In this document: piece by piece, positions 44,238-53,224 of the stretch | How positions within the stretch are numbered: position 1 is the first letter of the stretch | Layout of the letters: the number at the start of each line of letters is the position of its first letter | Source of the DNA: Sansalvadorimonas sp965243775 | Lineage (GTDB): Bacteria > Pseudomonadota > Gammaproteobacteria > Pseudomonadales > Endozoicomonadaceae | NCBI GenBank assembly: GCA_965243775.1 | Contig: CBDEWF010000040.1 | Location: forward strand, 1-64,000 | DNA length: 64,000 bases | Direction of reading: 5' to 3' | Translations under genes and position numbers: made by a program | The notes under the pieces: generated by a model | What the model was told of the DNA's origin: nothing | Database searches by the model: none | Seen by the model: the letters and a program-made list of their open reading frames with translations, nothing else

Positions 44238-46090
44238 TTATTCAACAGTCACAGCCTTGGCAAGATTGCGGGGCTGGTCAACATCCGTGCCTTTCAGCAA
44301 AGCTACATGATATGAGAGCAGCTGCAGAGGAACGGTATAAACCAGTGGTGCAATCCAGGGGTGAACAGGAGGGAATGGTGATAACCTCAGCAGCGTCTAG
44401 CCCTTCGGTACTTACACCCATAGCCGCAAACAGGAACAGTTCCCCATTGCGGGCCTTAACTTCCATCAGGTTGGATTTGGTCTTATCCAGCAGATCATCT
44501 TCCGGCAGAATAGCAACGACAGGCATATTTTCATCAACCAGTGCCAGAGGGCCATGCTTCAATTCACCCGCGGCATAGGCTTCCGCATGAATGTAGGAGA
44601 TCTCCTTCAGCTTGAGCGCACCTTCCATGGCAATGGGGTACATAGCACCACGACCAAGGAAAAGAGTATGGTTCTTTTTCGCAAATAACTGAACCTTCTC
44701 GGCAATTAACTCGTCCAGCTCAAGCATATGACGAATATGAGCAGGAAGCTTGTGCAGTTCACTTACCAAGGTGGCTTCAGCCTCTTCCGACATACCATGA
44801 CGGCGGCCAAGAGCAATGGTCAGCAACAGGAAAGCGGCCAGCTGGCTGGTAAAGGCTTTGGTTGATGCCACACCGATCTCTGGCCCGGCATGGGTCATCA
44901 GGCTAAGGTCTGATTCCCGTACCAAAGAGCTACCAGGTACATTGCAGACAACCAGAGAACCAATACAGTTGGGATTATCTTTCAGGTTACGCAGTGCTGC
45001 CAAAGTATCTGCTGTTTCGCCAGACTGGGAAACGGTGACCAAAAGAGTTCCTGCAGGAACAACGGCCTTGCGATAACGGTATTCACTGGCAATTTCCACA
45101 CTGCAGGCAATACCCGCCAGCTCTTCAAGCCAGTAACGGGCCACCATGCCGGCATGGTAGCTGGTACCACAGGCAATAATCTGGATATGACGAGCTTCAT
45201 CAAACAGAGCCTTGGCCTGGGTACCAAAAGTCGCTTCCAGAACACGCCCTTTCTCGGCAGAAACCGAGGTTATACGGCCTTCCAGCACATCGGCCATAAC
45301 ACGGGACTGCTCATGAATCTCCTTGTGCATGTAGTGCTTGTATTCACCCTTGTCTGCACAGGCATTCTGCAGGGCAAAGTGATGCACTTCACGTTCAACT
45401 AGTTCATTCTCTTTATTCCAGACGGTTAACTCGTCGATGCGTATATCAACAAGGTCACCCTCTTCCAGGTAAATAAACTGATCGGTGACCGGCAGCAGAG
45501 CCAGCTGATCCGATGCCAGGTAATGGCCTTCATTCACCAACACCAATAACCAACGGGCTGCCATGGCGTGCAGCAATAATGCGGCTAGGTTCAGAAGCCT
45601 TGATAATACCCAGTGCATAAGCACCTTCGAGATGCTTTAGAATAGCGCGAACAGAAGCCAGCAGTTCACCTTTACGGTTCCAGGCTCGCTTAATCAGGTG
45701 AGCGATAACCTCAGTATCCGTATCCGATTCAAATACAAAACCTTCTGCCTGAAGCTCGGCTTTCAGTTCGGAATGGTTTTCAATAATACCGTTATGAACA
45801 ATGGCCAGACGCTCACCGGACATATGCGGGTGAGCGTTTTCAACGCTTGGGGCACCATGGGTTGCCCAGCGGGTGTGGGCAATGCCGATATTACCCTCGG
45901 CAGGGGACTCTTTGATAACAGCTTCCAGCTCGTCAACTTTGCCCAATGCTCGACGACGCTGAACTTCGCCGGTTTCATCAATAACGGCAATACCGGCTGA
46001 ATCGTAGCCACGGTATTCCAGGCGTTTCAGGCCGTTGACAAGTACAGGGGTGATATTAGATTGCGCAACTGCGCCTACGATTCCACACAT
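44238..46090 (-). pseudogene. glmS: Glutamine-fructose-6-phosphate aminotransferase with two frameshifts
   Basis: GlmS makes glucosamine-6-phosphate, the entry to UDP-GlcNAc. The N-terminal amidotransferase is clear (MCGIVGAVAQ with nucleophile Cys, RWATHGAPS, HNGIIENH), then the two SIS isomerase domains (CGTSYHAGM, SQSGETADT, ASTKAFTSQ, GRGAMYPIAMEGALKLKEIS). One extra base near 45536-45545 shifts the frame after SPLVIGV, and another near 44369-44376 shifts it after VITIP; past it the correct frame reads VHPWIAPLVYTVPLQLLSYH and ends LAKAVTVE at 44238. As given it cannot make one protein. Either sequence errors, or this capsule-linked copy is decayed and another glmS exists elsewhere. Confidence 0.88.
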
Positions 46091-46175
46091 AAATAAATTT
46101 TAAAATTGAAAATTCAGGGCTAACCAGCTAACTTGGTATTACCATTTCTATTTTGTAATACCGAAGGAGCGATTT

Positions 46176-46424
46176 ATGCCAAAGCTAACTAGTAAAAGGC
46201 AAGTCACCATACCTCAGGCAGTCTGCGCAAAATTGGGCTTTGAACCCGGCGATACCTTAAGAGTGTTCGAGAGGGACGGTATTGCTCACCTTGTGAAAAT
46301 GTCCAATGAATCACTGGCTGGCAGGATCGCTTGCTCACAAGACAGCGCCGCTAATCTCGACACAATTGATGTCAAAAAAGCAATTAAAGATAAGGCGGCT
46401 CAAAAATTCAGGGGGCAGGAATGA
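46176..46424 (+). CDS. AbrB/MazE-type antitoxin
   Basis: 82 residues. LTSKRQVTIPQAVCAKLGFEPGDTLRVFE (in pieces KRQVTIPQ, KLGFEPGD) is the swapped-hairpin DNA-binding motif of AbrB-type antitoxins. The C-terminal half should bind the PIN toxin, whose start overlaps this stop (ATGA). GGAG seven to eight bases before ATG 46176. Confidence 0.87.
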   Translation: MPKLTSKRQVTIPQAVCAKLGFEPGDTLRVFERDGIAHLVKMSNESLAGRIACSQDSAANLDTIDVKKAIKDKAAQKFRGQE

Positions 46425-46840
46425 TTGCTATCGATACGAATGTTTTATTGCGCTATTTGCTTGAACCTTTGGATAGTGATAACCCCGATTGGCAAACACA
46501 AAAAGCAATTGACATAATCCATTCGGCAGAGAGTGTATTTTTGTCAGATATTGTGTTAGCAGAAACTGAATGGGTTATGGAAACGGTGTTTGGCATCGTC
46601 AAAAAAGACATATACAACATTCTTTATGATTTGGCCTGCCATACCCGTTTTCAGTTTGAAGACTGGGACGCATTGCATTGCGCATTGATGGATTACAAAG
46701 AGTATACAAAGGTTGATTTTTCTGACTGCCTGATAGCAAGAAGAGCCGAAAATAAAGGCGCTACCACCCTTTATACCTTTGAAAAGGAAAGTAAGCTGGG
46801 TGCTTTGCCGGTAGCTACTTCACTTTCAACCCGCCATTAG
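46421..46840 (+). CDS. PIN-domain toxin
   Basis: 139 residues. MIAIDTNVLLRYLL carries the first PIN aspartate; AETEWVMETVF and DFSDCLIARRAENKGATTLY carry later acidic residues; TFEKESKLG closes the domain. This is the VapC-like partner of the preceding AbrB-type antitoxin, overlapping by four bases. It lies between glmS and the RAYT gene. Confidence 0.88.
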   Translation: MIAIDTNVLLRYLLEPLDSDNPDWQTQKAIDIIHSAESVFLSDIVLAETEWVMETVFGIVKKDIYNILYDLACHTRFQFEDWDALHCALMDYKEYTKVDFSDCLIARRAENKGATTLYTFEKESKLGALPVATSLSTRH

Positions 46841-46904
46841 TATTCGGACTCATAACGAACTCTCTTTCAGGCACATTTGGGGAGTAGAAAAAGGGTCATT
46901 AGAG

Positions 46905-47744
46905 TCAGTTCTTGCACTGTGCACAGGCCCGACTCACCGTCGAATAATGTACACCAAAATGGCGCGCGATTTCTGCCATTGTATAACCACCTGAATGATA
47001 GGCAGCAGTCATTGCCTGCTTCTGATCTGAATAATGTGATTCATAAAACTCCAGACTTTTGCATACAGGTCGGGTTTGTTTATGAGGAATTTCATTCAGG
47101 TCGAGCTTCAGGTCTTCAATCCGCTGCTTCTGTTCCGCTACAAAAGATTCATCACCAAGAAATATCTGGTGACTCAGTTTATTCCAAACATCAACACCAT
47201 AGCCGGCTGCAACAAAGTGAATAAAGTGCTCGCAAGCTCGTTGCCGGTTTGGAGCAAATAGCAACAGGGTTTGATCAACCGCTAACCAGGAAGGAGCTTC
47301 CATTTTACCGAGAGTGTACCGATAACTACTCCATAGCCAGTCTTCAGGATGATCAACCATGCCAGCCCTGACCGGGTTAAGAACAATGTAACGATTCAGT
47401 TCCAGCAGATAAGAAGATTTGTCCACCAGTATGCCCTTGTACCGACCTTGAAAAAGATGCCCTACCCGACCGTAACGACGGTTAAACCGCAAGGTATAAA
47501 CGCCATTAAGTTGTCGCATACCGACAGACAGATTTGCATCGGGTGTCTCAACCAATAAATGATAATGATTGGTCATCAGGCACCAGGAGTGGATCACCCA
47601 GTTAAAGCGCTGGCACACTTCATCCAGCACTTCAAGAAACAATCCAAAATCATCTTCTTCAAGAAAAATCGGCTTTCGTTCATTACCTCTGGAAGTGACG
47701 TGGTATAAAGCTCCGGCATACTCCAGTCTTAGTGGACGACTCAT
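46905..47744 (-). CDS. REP-associated tyrosine transposase (RAYT)
   Basis: 279 residues. MSRPLRLEYAGALYHVTSRG opens the Y1/HUH nuclease domain; the HUH motif is NHYHLLVETP; the catalytic tyrosine is likely in SSYLLELNRYIVLNPVRAG. A C-terminal helix-turn-helix (MAEIARHFGVHYSTVSRACA) is an extension seen in some RAYTs. These domesticated single-strand transposases act on REP palindromes. Inverted sequences flank the gene (46907-46923 and 47794-47810). Confidence 0.9.
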   Translation of the reverse strand: MSRPLRLEYAGALYHVTSRGNERKPIFLEEDDFGLFLEVLDEVCQRFNWVIHSWCLMTNHYHLLVETPDANLSVGMRQLNGVYTLRFNRRYGRVGHLFQGRYKGILVDKSSYLLELNRYIVLNPVRAGMVDHPEDWLWSSYRYTLGKMEAPSWLAVDQTLLLFAPNRQRACEHFIHFVAAGYGVDVWNKLSHQIFLGDESFVAEQKQRIEDLKLDLNEIPHKQTRPVCKSLEFYESHYSDQKQAMTAAYHSGGYTMAEIARHFGVHYSTVSRACAQCKN

Positions 47745-47810
47745 AATAGAAAACGCTTTCAGTAGAATGAGCCACTAAAAGTAGTTGATTTTATGCACTA
47801 TGCAAGAACT
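46907..47810. repeat. Inverted repeat pair flanking the RAYT gene
   Basis: AGTTCTTGCACTGTGCA (46907-46923) matches the complement of TGCACTATGCAAGAACT (47794-47810) at 15 of 17 positions. The left copy encodes the last residues of the RAYT. Loosely related sequence with CAAGACGTG and CCCC occurs at about 40612-40655 and 42375-42420, so these may be ends recognised by this RAYT. Confidence 0.4.
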
Positions 47811-47974
47811 GCCCCTGGAGCTTCCTGGAGCTTTCTTAGGAAGAAAATCAAATGCCGTTGGTAGAGGCTCTAAGAAGCCCCTCGTAGATATTTTCATCAG
47901 GAAAAGCAAGATTCTCAGTATTTTTTACTAGTGAATACTATGTTTGCCAAAGTAATTGATGCAATTGCCCTGAC

Positions 47975-50698
47975 TTAATAAGTTAAGCCTGTTGGGGCTG
48001 AAAAAATTCGACTCTTCAAAGGATAAGGAACAAAGGGGCTGTGTAAACCTTTACCAATCAACTTATGCCAACCTCGATAGCTTTGGGAATATTGTTTTCT
48101 TAAACCATTAACTCCAAGTATCGGATCTAGACTCAGTGGACCAAAAGAGGTTAAAGAACGATCATGATAACTAGCAATATAATACGGCTTATCGATTTTT
48201 TTAATAGAGCCTGAACCATAAACTGCAATAATTCTATTAATATATTCACTATCAGCAGATGTACGAGTTGAATCAAAGAATCCAAGCGTTTCAAAAACAG
48301 AACGTCTATAAAATAACGTAATCGGCGCTTCTCTCAATATATTACTTTTATGGACATTGGGATGGCTACCATCACAAACACGGAAGTAGTTTGTTAAAAC
48401 TGCCATATTGCTACCTTCCAGCGAAGAAATCTGTTTAGACAACCTCAAAGGATGAGACCAATCATCAGAATCCTGGAATGTAATGAAATCACCTAGCGCT
48501 ACCTTTAGACCATGGTTTTTAGCCCTATATGTACCCGAGTTATTTTTAAGCCTTAGTAGTTTTATTCTTTTATCTCTTTTATTCTTAATGAACTTTGTTA
48601 GCTTTCTATATGAATTTGACTCACTATGGTCATCAACAACGATCAACTCAAAATTACTATACGTCTGATCCAATATTGACTGTATGGCTACAGAAGTATA
48701 ATCCGACCATCCAAAGTTTGTCATAATTACAGAAATAAGAGGCGTATTCTTATCTTCCATAACATCAGCAGTAGATTTTAGATCCATTACAGCAAAGGAA
48801 TGCGTATTATTATTTTTACTGGTAAAACAGCGCTGATTTTCAGGAAAGATACCAGCAAAAACATCAAATGATTCTTTAAAGTTGCCGGAAAGTCGTGCAG
48901 CGTCTGATAGCAAAAGCAATCTTTCACTGCCCCCCTTCTCTGTAGCATTGAATACACTGCTCTTTTCATTCAAATAGTTTACTGCGCCCTCATATTCTTT
49001 TATCTGAAGAAGCGAATAAGCATAATACTGTGCAAAAACCAAATTGTTATCCAGATTATTATCATGAATAATCTTTAGGCAAGAATGAAAATCTTTTTCA
49101 ACAACAGTCTTTAATAATATATAATGCAGGCAATTACGTCTGTTTATCTTTAGATCAACCGCCTTGGTAATATGTTCAATCGCCAGCTTATAATCTTTTC
49201 TTTCACAGTACAGATAGGAAAGATAATAATGAAGTTCGTCATCTACCCCTCCATTAATAATTCTTTGTTTAAGCTGTTCTTCAATCTCACTCAGTGTCCC
49301 TTCCCTGAAATGGATTAATGGCAACAAAGAATCTGAGTATTTAGGGTTCTGTTTTACATAATGGTATGCCGCTTCAAAATCTGACTCCGCCGAATACATT
49401 TCAACTATTGCCTTAGCCCAGCGTTGTTCATTTTTATCTGGCTGTAATTGAAATACTTTCTTGGCATTATCGAGAGCCTTGCTGAATTGTTTTTCCTTCT
49501 TATAAATATAAAATTCTTGAGTTAATATTGTTATGTCTGGTATTACGCTCGGTGCTGAAATCAGGGTATTTTTTGCTTTTTGCAGCTGATCCGTTATTCT
49601 TAGAGCCCCTACATAAAAAGAAAAAATTTGCTTATTTTCTTTATGCTCTAAAGGAAGACTTTCATACACATTAATTATTGAGTCATAATTTGCAGACTGG
49701 AATAGTAACCTGCAAGCCTTTCCAATAAATGCAGATGAACGCCAGCTACATATATCGGGTGCCCAATATTTTAACCAATCGTTTTTACTTTCATTAACGA
49801 GTTTTTTGATTACATAGTATCTACTTGATGCCAATGATAGTCTGTAAAACATTTCATTGACCTTTTCGAATGGTAACCCTTTCTCAATAGAAATTAAAGC
49901 ATCAAGAATGAGACGATTATCATTTTCAGGTAACAAATGATAATTATCCATAAGAACTTTACACTCTGTAAGGTTCTTATTGGATTCGACCAAGGTTGCA
50001 ATACATAACTGTGCAAAGTGGTCACTTAGTTCAAATTTCAGGAGATTAGAATCTTCAATTATTTTGAGTATTAACCGTTTTATCAAAGGGTCTCTAATAC
50101 CTTTTCTCAACGTATAGAATACTAACCCTTTTGTATCGTGATCTTTATATAATTTTTTATCAATATAGTAGCGATAAAATCCTTTGAGCTTACCTGATTT
50201 AGCATACCTTTTTGCAGCATCTAATATTTCCTCACTAAACTTTTTCCTTGGTGATATAGATAGCACTGCCTCAAATAGAGCTTGCATAGCTAGATAGCGG
50301 GTATGTTTATAAGCGTTATAGCCGATTTTCACAAGCTCTTGAACTCTATTGAAATCGCCATATTCAATATATCTTAATATTTCTTTATCAATATTTTCCT
50401 TTTGTCGATTTCTAATCCTTAGAGATTCTGAAAAACAGGTATATGCTTTGTCAATCTCGCAACATTCTTTAAAATAGTTGCTAGCATCATTAAAAGTAGT
50501 GATTACCCGAGGTGCTTTGATAACTGCTAATGATGTCTTATTATCACAAATCAGTTGATAGGTTTTCTGAGAAATAAGCTGATGTACTGAAGAGTAATCT
50601 TTATTTGCTCCAAATGATATCAGATGGCTTCTTAACTCTTTCGCTTTTCTCTTTAACTTAATGTTATTAAAAAAATTACTGTTCACTACAAATGCCAC
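47975..50698 (-). CDS. TPR-like repeat protein with C-terminal glycosyltransferase 2 domain
   Basis: 907 residues in a markedly AT-rich gene. Residues 1 to about 640 are helical, with TPR-like pairs such as YYLSYLYCERKDYKLAIEHI and FAQYYAYSLLQIKEYEGAV. From about 651 a GT-A domain follows: PLISVIMTNFGWSDYTSVAI, LIVVDDHSESNS, GDFITFQDSDDWSHP (metal motif DSDD), and RRSVFETLGFFDSTRTSADS. It probably adds a sugar to the capsule repeat, with the TPR part serving as scaffold. Codon use and GC unlike kpsC/D suggest acquisition from another source. Confidence 0.82.
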   Translation of the reverse strand: MAFVVNSNFFNNIKLKRKAKELRSHLISFGANKDYSSVHQLISQKTYQLICDNKTSLAVIKAPRVITTFNDASNYFKECCEIDKAYTCFSESLRIRNRQKENIDKEILRYIEYGDFNRVQELVKIGYNAYKHTRYLAMQALFEAVLSISPRKKFSEEILDAAKRYAKSGKLKGFYRYYIDKKLYKDHDTKGLVFYTLRKGIRDPLIKRLILKIIEDSNLLKFELSDHFAQLCIATLVESNKNLTECKVLMDNYHLLPENDNRLILDALISIEKGLPFEKVNEMFYRLSLASSRYYVIKKLVNESKNDWLKYWAPDICSWRSSAFIGKACRLLFQSANYDSIINVYESLPLEHKENKQIFSFYVGALRITDQLQKAKNTLISAPSVIPDITILTQEFYIYKKEKQFSKALDNAKKVFQLQPDKNEQRWAKAIVEMYSAESDFEAAYHYVKQNPKYSDSLLPLIHFREGTLSEIEEQLKQRIINGGVDDELHYYLSYLYCERKDYKLAIEHITKAVDLKINRRNCLHYILLKTVVEKDFHSCLKIIHDNNLDNNLVFAQYYAYSLLQIKEYEGAVNYLNEKSSVFNATEKGGSERLLLLSDAARLSGNFKESFDVFAGIFPENQRCFTSKNNNTHSFAVMDLKSTADVMEDKNTPLISVIMTNFGWSDYTSVAIQSILDQTYSNFELIVVDDHSESNSYRKLTKFIKNKRDKRIKLLRLKNNSGTYRAKNHGLKVALGDFITFQDSDDWSHPLRLSKQISSLEGSNMAVLTNYFRVCDGSHPNVHKSNILREAPITLFYRRSVFETLGFFDSTRTSADSEYINRIIAVYGSGSIKKIDKPYYIASYHDRSLTSFGPLSLDPILGVNGLRKQYSQSYRGWHKLIGKGLHSPFVPYPLKSRIFSAPTGLTY

Positions 50699-50748
50699 AA
50701 AAAAACCCTGGTTAGCCAGGGTATTGAATTAATACAATTACTGATTTA

Positions 50749-52025
50749 TCACAAACGGCCGTCAATTTGATGCACAGGCAAAACACCCTTAACATCAAAT
50801 ATTACCCGATTCTCTTTAGCGAACTTTTCAACTTTCTGGCTGTAATTCGCCACGAACCGATCATGCCCCACAGCAAAAATAACCGCATCATAGGCATTGC
50901 TATCTGGCTTATTTACCAAGTCACGGCCATATTCTTCCCAACATTCCTGATTATTTGCCCATGGATCATACACATCAACTTGTGCATTATGCTCTTCCAG
51001 CTCAGCAACCAGATTTTCTACCTGAGTATTGCGGATATCAGGGCAGTTTTCTTTAAAGGTATATCCCAGCACCAAAATTCGGGAGTCCACCACATGAATT
51101 CGTTTCTCATTCATCAGGCGAACGACTTTGTTTGCAACATGCGCAGACATGCCCTCATTGATTCTACGGCCAGATGTGATCACCTGAGGATAATAGCCAA
51201 CAGATTCAGCTTTATGCGCAAGATAATAAGGGTCTACACCAATACAGTGTCCACCAACCAAACCAGGCTGCATCTTGATGAAGTTCCATTTGGTACCAGC
51301 AGCTTCAATAACATCCTTGGTATCAATGCCAAGACGATCAAAAATCAAAGCCAGCTCATTGACCAAAGCGATATTGACATCTCTTTGGGTATTTTCAATA
51401 ACCTTAGCGGCTTCAGCAACTTTAATAGATGTTGCTTTATGGGTACCAGCAGTAATAACCAGGTTATATAGATCATCAACATAGTCAGCAACTTCAGGAG
51501 TAGAACCAGAAGTGATCTTTTGAATAGTTGTGACTGTATTTACCTTATCGCCTGGATTAATACGCTCAGGGCTATAGCCGGCAAAAAATCCTCATTGAAT
51601 TTCAAGCCAGATACGCGCTCTACTTCAGGGATTGCATCTTCTTCAGTAGCGCCAGGATAAACTGTGCTTTCATAAATGATGACATCACCCTTTTTAACTA
51701 CTTCACCAAGCATACGGCTTGCAGCTTTCACAGGGGTCATATCTGGAGTTTTAAACTCAGTTACCGGCGTAGGAACCGTTACAATATAAACATTGCATTC
51801 TCGGATATCATCAAGAGTGGCACTAACCGTCAGATTCTGTGCAGAACGCAGGTCTTCAGAAGTTACTTCCAAAGTGTTATCTACAAACTCTTTCAACTCT
51901 CCAACACGTTTTTCATTGATATCAAAACCGATGGTTGGTTTTATTTTCCCGAACTCTACAGCGAGAGGGAGTCCCACATAACCCAGGCCAATAACACCAA
52001 TTTTGCAATTTTCTAAACCGAACAC
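50749..52025 (-). pseudogene. UDP-N-acetylglucosamine 6-dehydrogenase (TviB/WbpA type), one frameshift
   Basis: NAD-dependent oxidation of UDP-GlcNAc or a related sugar to its uronic acid for the capsule. N-terminal Rossmann motif IGVIGLGYVGLPLAVEFG; IVTVPTPVT and YESTVYPGATEEDAIPEV follow. The frame breaks in a run of six T (51583-51588 on the plus strand as A6): one more T would read GLKFNEDFFAGYSPERINPG, the expected family sequence. The rest resumes with VAEAAKVIENTQRDVNIALV, KWNFIKMQPGLVGGHCIGVD (catalytic Cys) and FTFKENCPDIRNTQ-like YTFKENCPDIRNTQ, ending HQIDGRL. The homopolymer suggests either a sequencing error or slippage-based switching. Confidence 0.87.
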
Positions 52026-52043
52026 TCAACTTTGCCTTTTCTT

Positions 52044-53186
52044 TTAAAAGAATTTACCAATATATGAATCCTGAAAAAACTTTCTTGGGTTCCTACAGAA
52101 TTTTCTTAATTTCTTGTTTTTTTTGAAACAGGATAAAATATTTAATCCACTACCGTTTCCCCAAGGATTATTACTCGACAGTAATTCATTTACAGACTTG
52201 TTTTTATCATTACAACTCTGCTTTTCTTCATGCAGACCATAAAGCATATGTGGAGATGATTTAAGCCATTCCTTTTCATGCTTTAAACACAACATAGGTA
52301 TTTTATTATTCTTGCAAATTACAGAAAAGGCTGGGTCGACAGCATAAGGATACTTTGTTAACAGCGCACTACTGACACTTTCAAATAGGCTTGCGTGAAA
52401 ACCGCAAACACCAGTACCCAACAAATGGCATGCCTTATCCTCTGTAACTTCTTCAGAGAATCGGTAAAACTCTTTTCGATCTGCTTTAAAACTTGCAATA
52501 AAATCATGAAAAACCATGCCATGCAGACCAACAACTTTTTGCCTGCTATTTTCATCAATAGCAGCTACCAACCTTTCTACATAATCTTCTGGATAGATAA
52601 TGTCATCATCACATGTCAAATAGTATCCGTTAACTCGGTGCATCCAGTGAAATTTTCCTTCAGCACGGCGCTGCCCCGCTTCATCTATAACGCATATAAT
52701 TTTATTACGATATTTATGTTTCTGTATCTCTTCTGGTATCTCCTGGTAATCATTGAGGTATAGTAATAAATAATCAACCTGACATATGAGTGAATCAACA
52801 GTTTCTATTAAGCTTTTTCTTCGTGCAGGATATGTAGCTATAGCAACCGAAATACTATTTTGATCTGTTTCAAAACAAATGGATTTTCTAGTATCACCTA
52901 TTTTTTCAATAGAAAACAAATTTACAACATCCTCAACGCAAATACGCTTTCCACACTTGCTCTTTATTTCAAGTTCAAGGTGTTCTTTATTTTCATTGGT
53001 GAAAAAAATTGAGGTTATTTCACCATCACTTTTCAAATCGCGCTTTAGTATTTCTTCTCCATTATCATTTTTTCCAACTAGCCTGAGCGCTATGTACTTG
53101 CTGCTATGACTTATATCTATAGTGCATTTATACACAGAGTACTCATCTACTGTCACGCCACTTTGGAACAGCTCTGTATTGGTCAT
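52044..53186 (-). CDS. Capsule-associated glycosyltransferase-like protein
   Basis: 380 residues, AT-rich. The first 110 residues form a beta-rich segment with no recognised family. From about 112, SVAIATYPARRKSLIETVDS and YLLLYLNDYQEIPEE, then GYYLTCDDDIIYPEDYVERL (metal motif DDD), indicate a GT-A fold. The tail KKLRKFCRNPRKFFQDSYIG is shared in pattern with the out-of-frame end of the gene at 43170, a tail common in capsule glycosyltransferases. Lies 18 bases before the dehydrogenase and 38 after kpsD. Confidence 0.75.
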   Translation of the reverse strand: MTNTELFQSGVTVDEYSVYKCTIDISHSSKYIALRLVGKNDNGEEILKRDLKSDGEITSIFFTNENKEHLELEIKSKCGKRICVEDVVNLFSIEKIGDTRKSICFETDQNSISVAIATYPARRKSLIETVDSLICQVDYLLLYLNDYQEIPEEIQKHKYRNKIICVIDEAGQRRAEGKFHWMHRVNGYYLTCDDDIIYPEDYVERLVAAIDENSRQKVVGLHGMVFHDFIASFKADRKEFYRFSEEVTEDKACHLLGTGVCGFHASLFESVSSALLTKYPYAVDPAFSVICKNNKIPMLCLKHEKEWLKSSPHMLYGLHEEKQSCNDKNKSVNELLSSNNPWGNGSGLNILSCFKKNKKLRKFCRNPRKFFQDSYIGKFF

Positions 53187-53224
53187 AAAAGAGAAATCTA
53201 CTTAAGTTGAATAGCTAAGAATCG

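Noticed and set aside
44278..46090. Programmed frameshifting in glmS
   Set aside because: No slippery heptamer with downstream structure is evident, two separate shifts would be needed, and the family is not known to use it.
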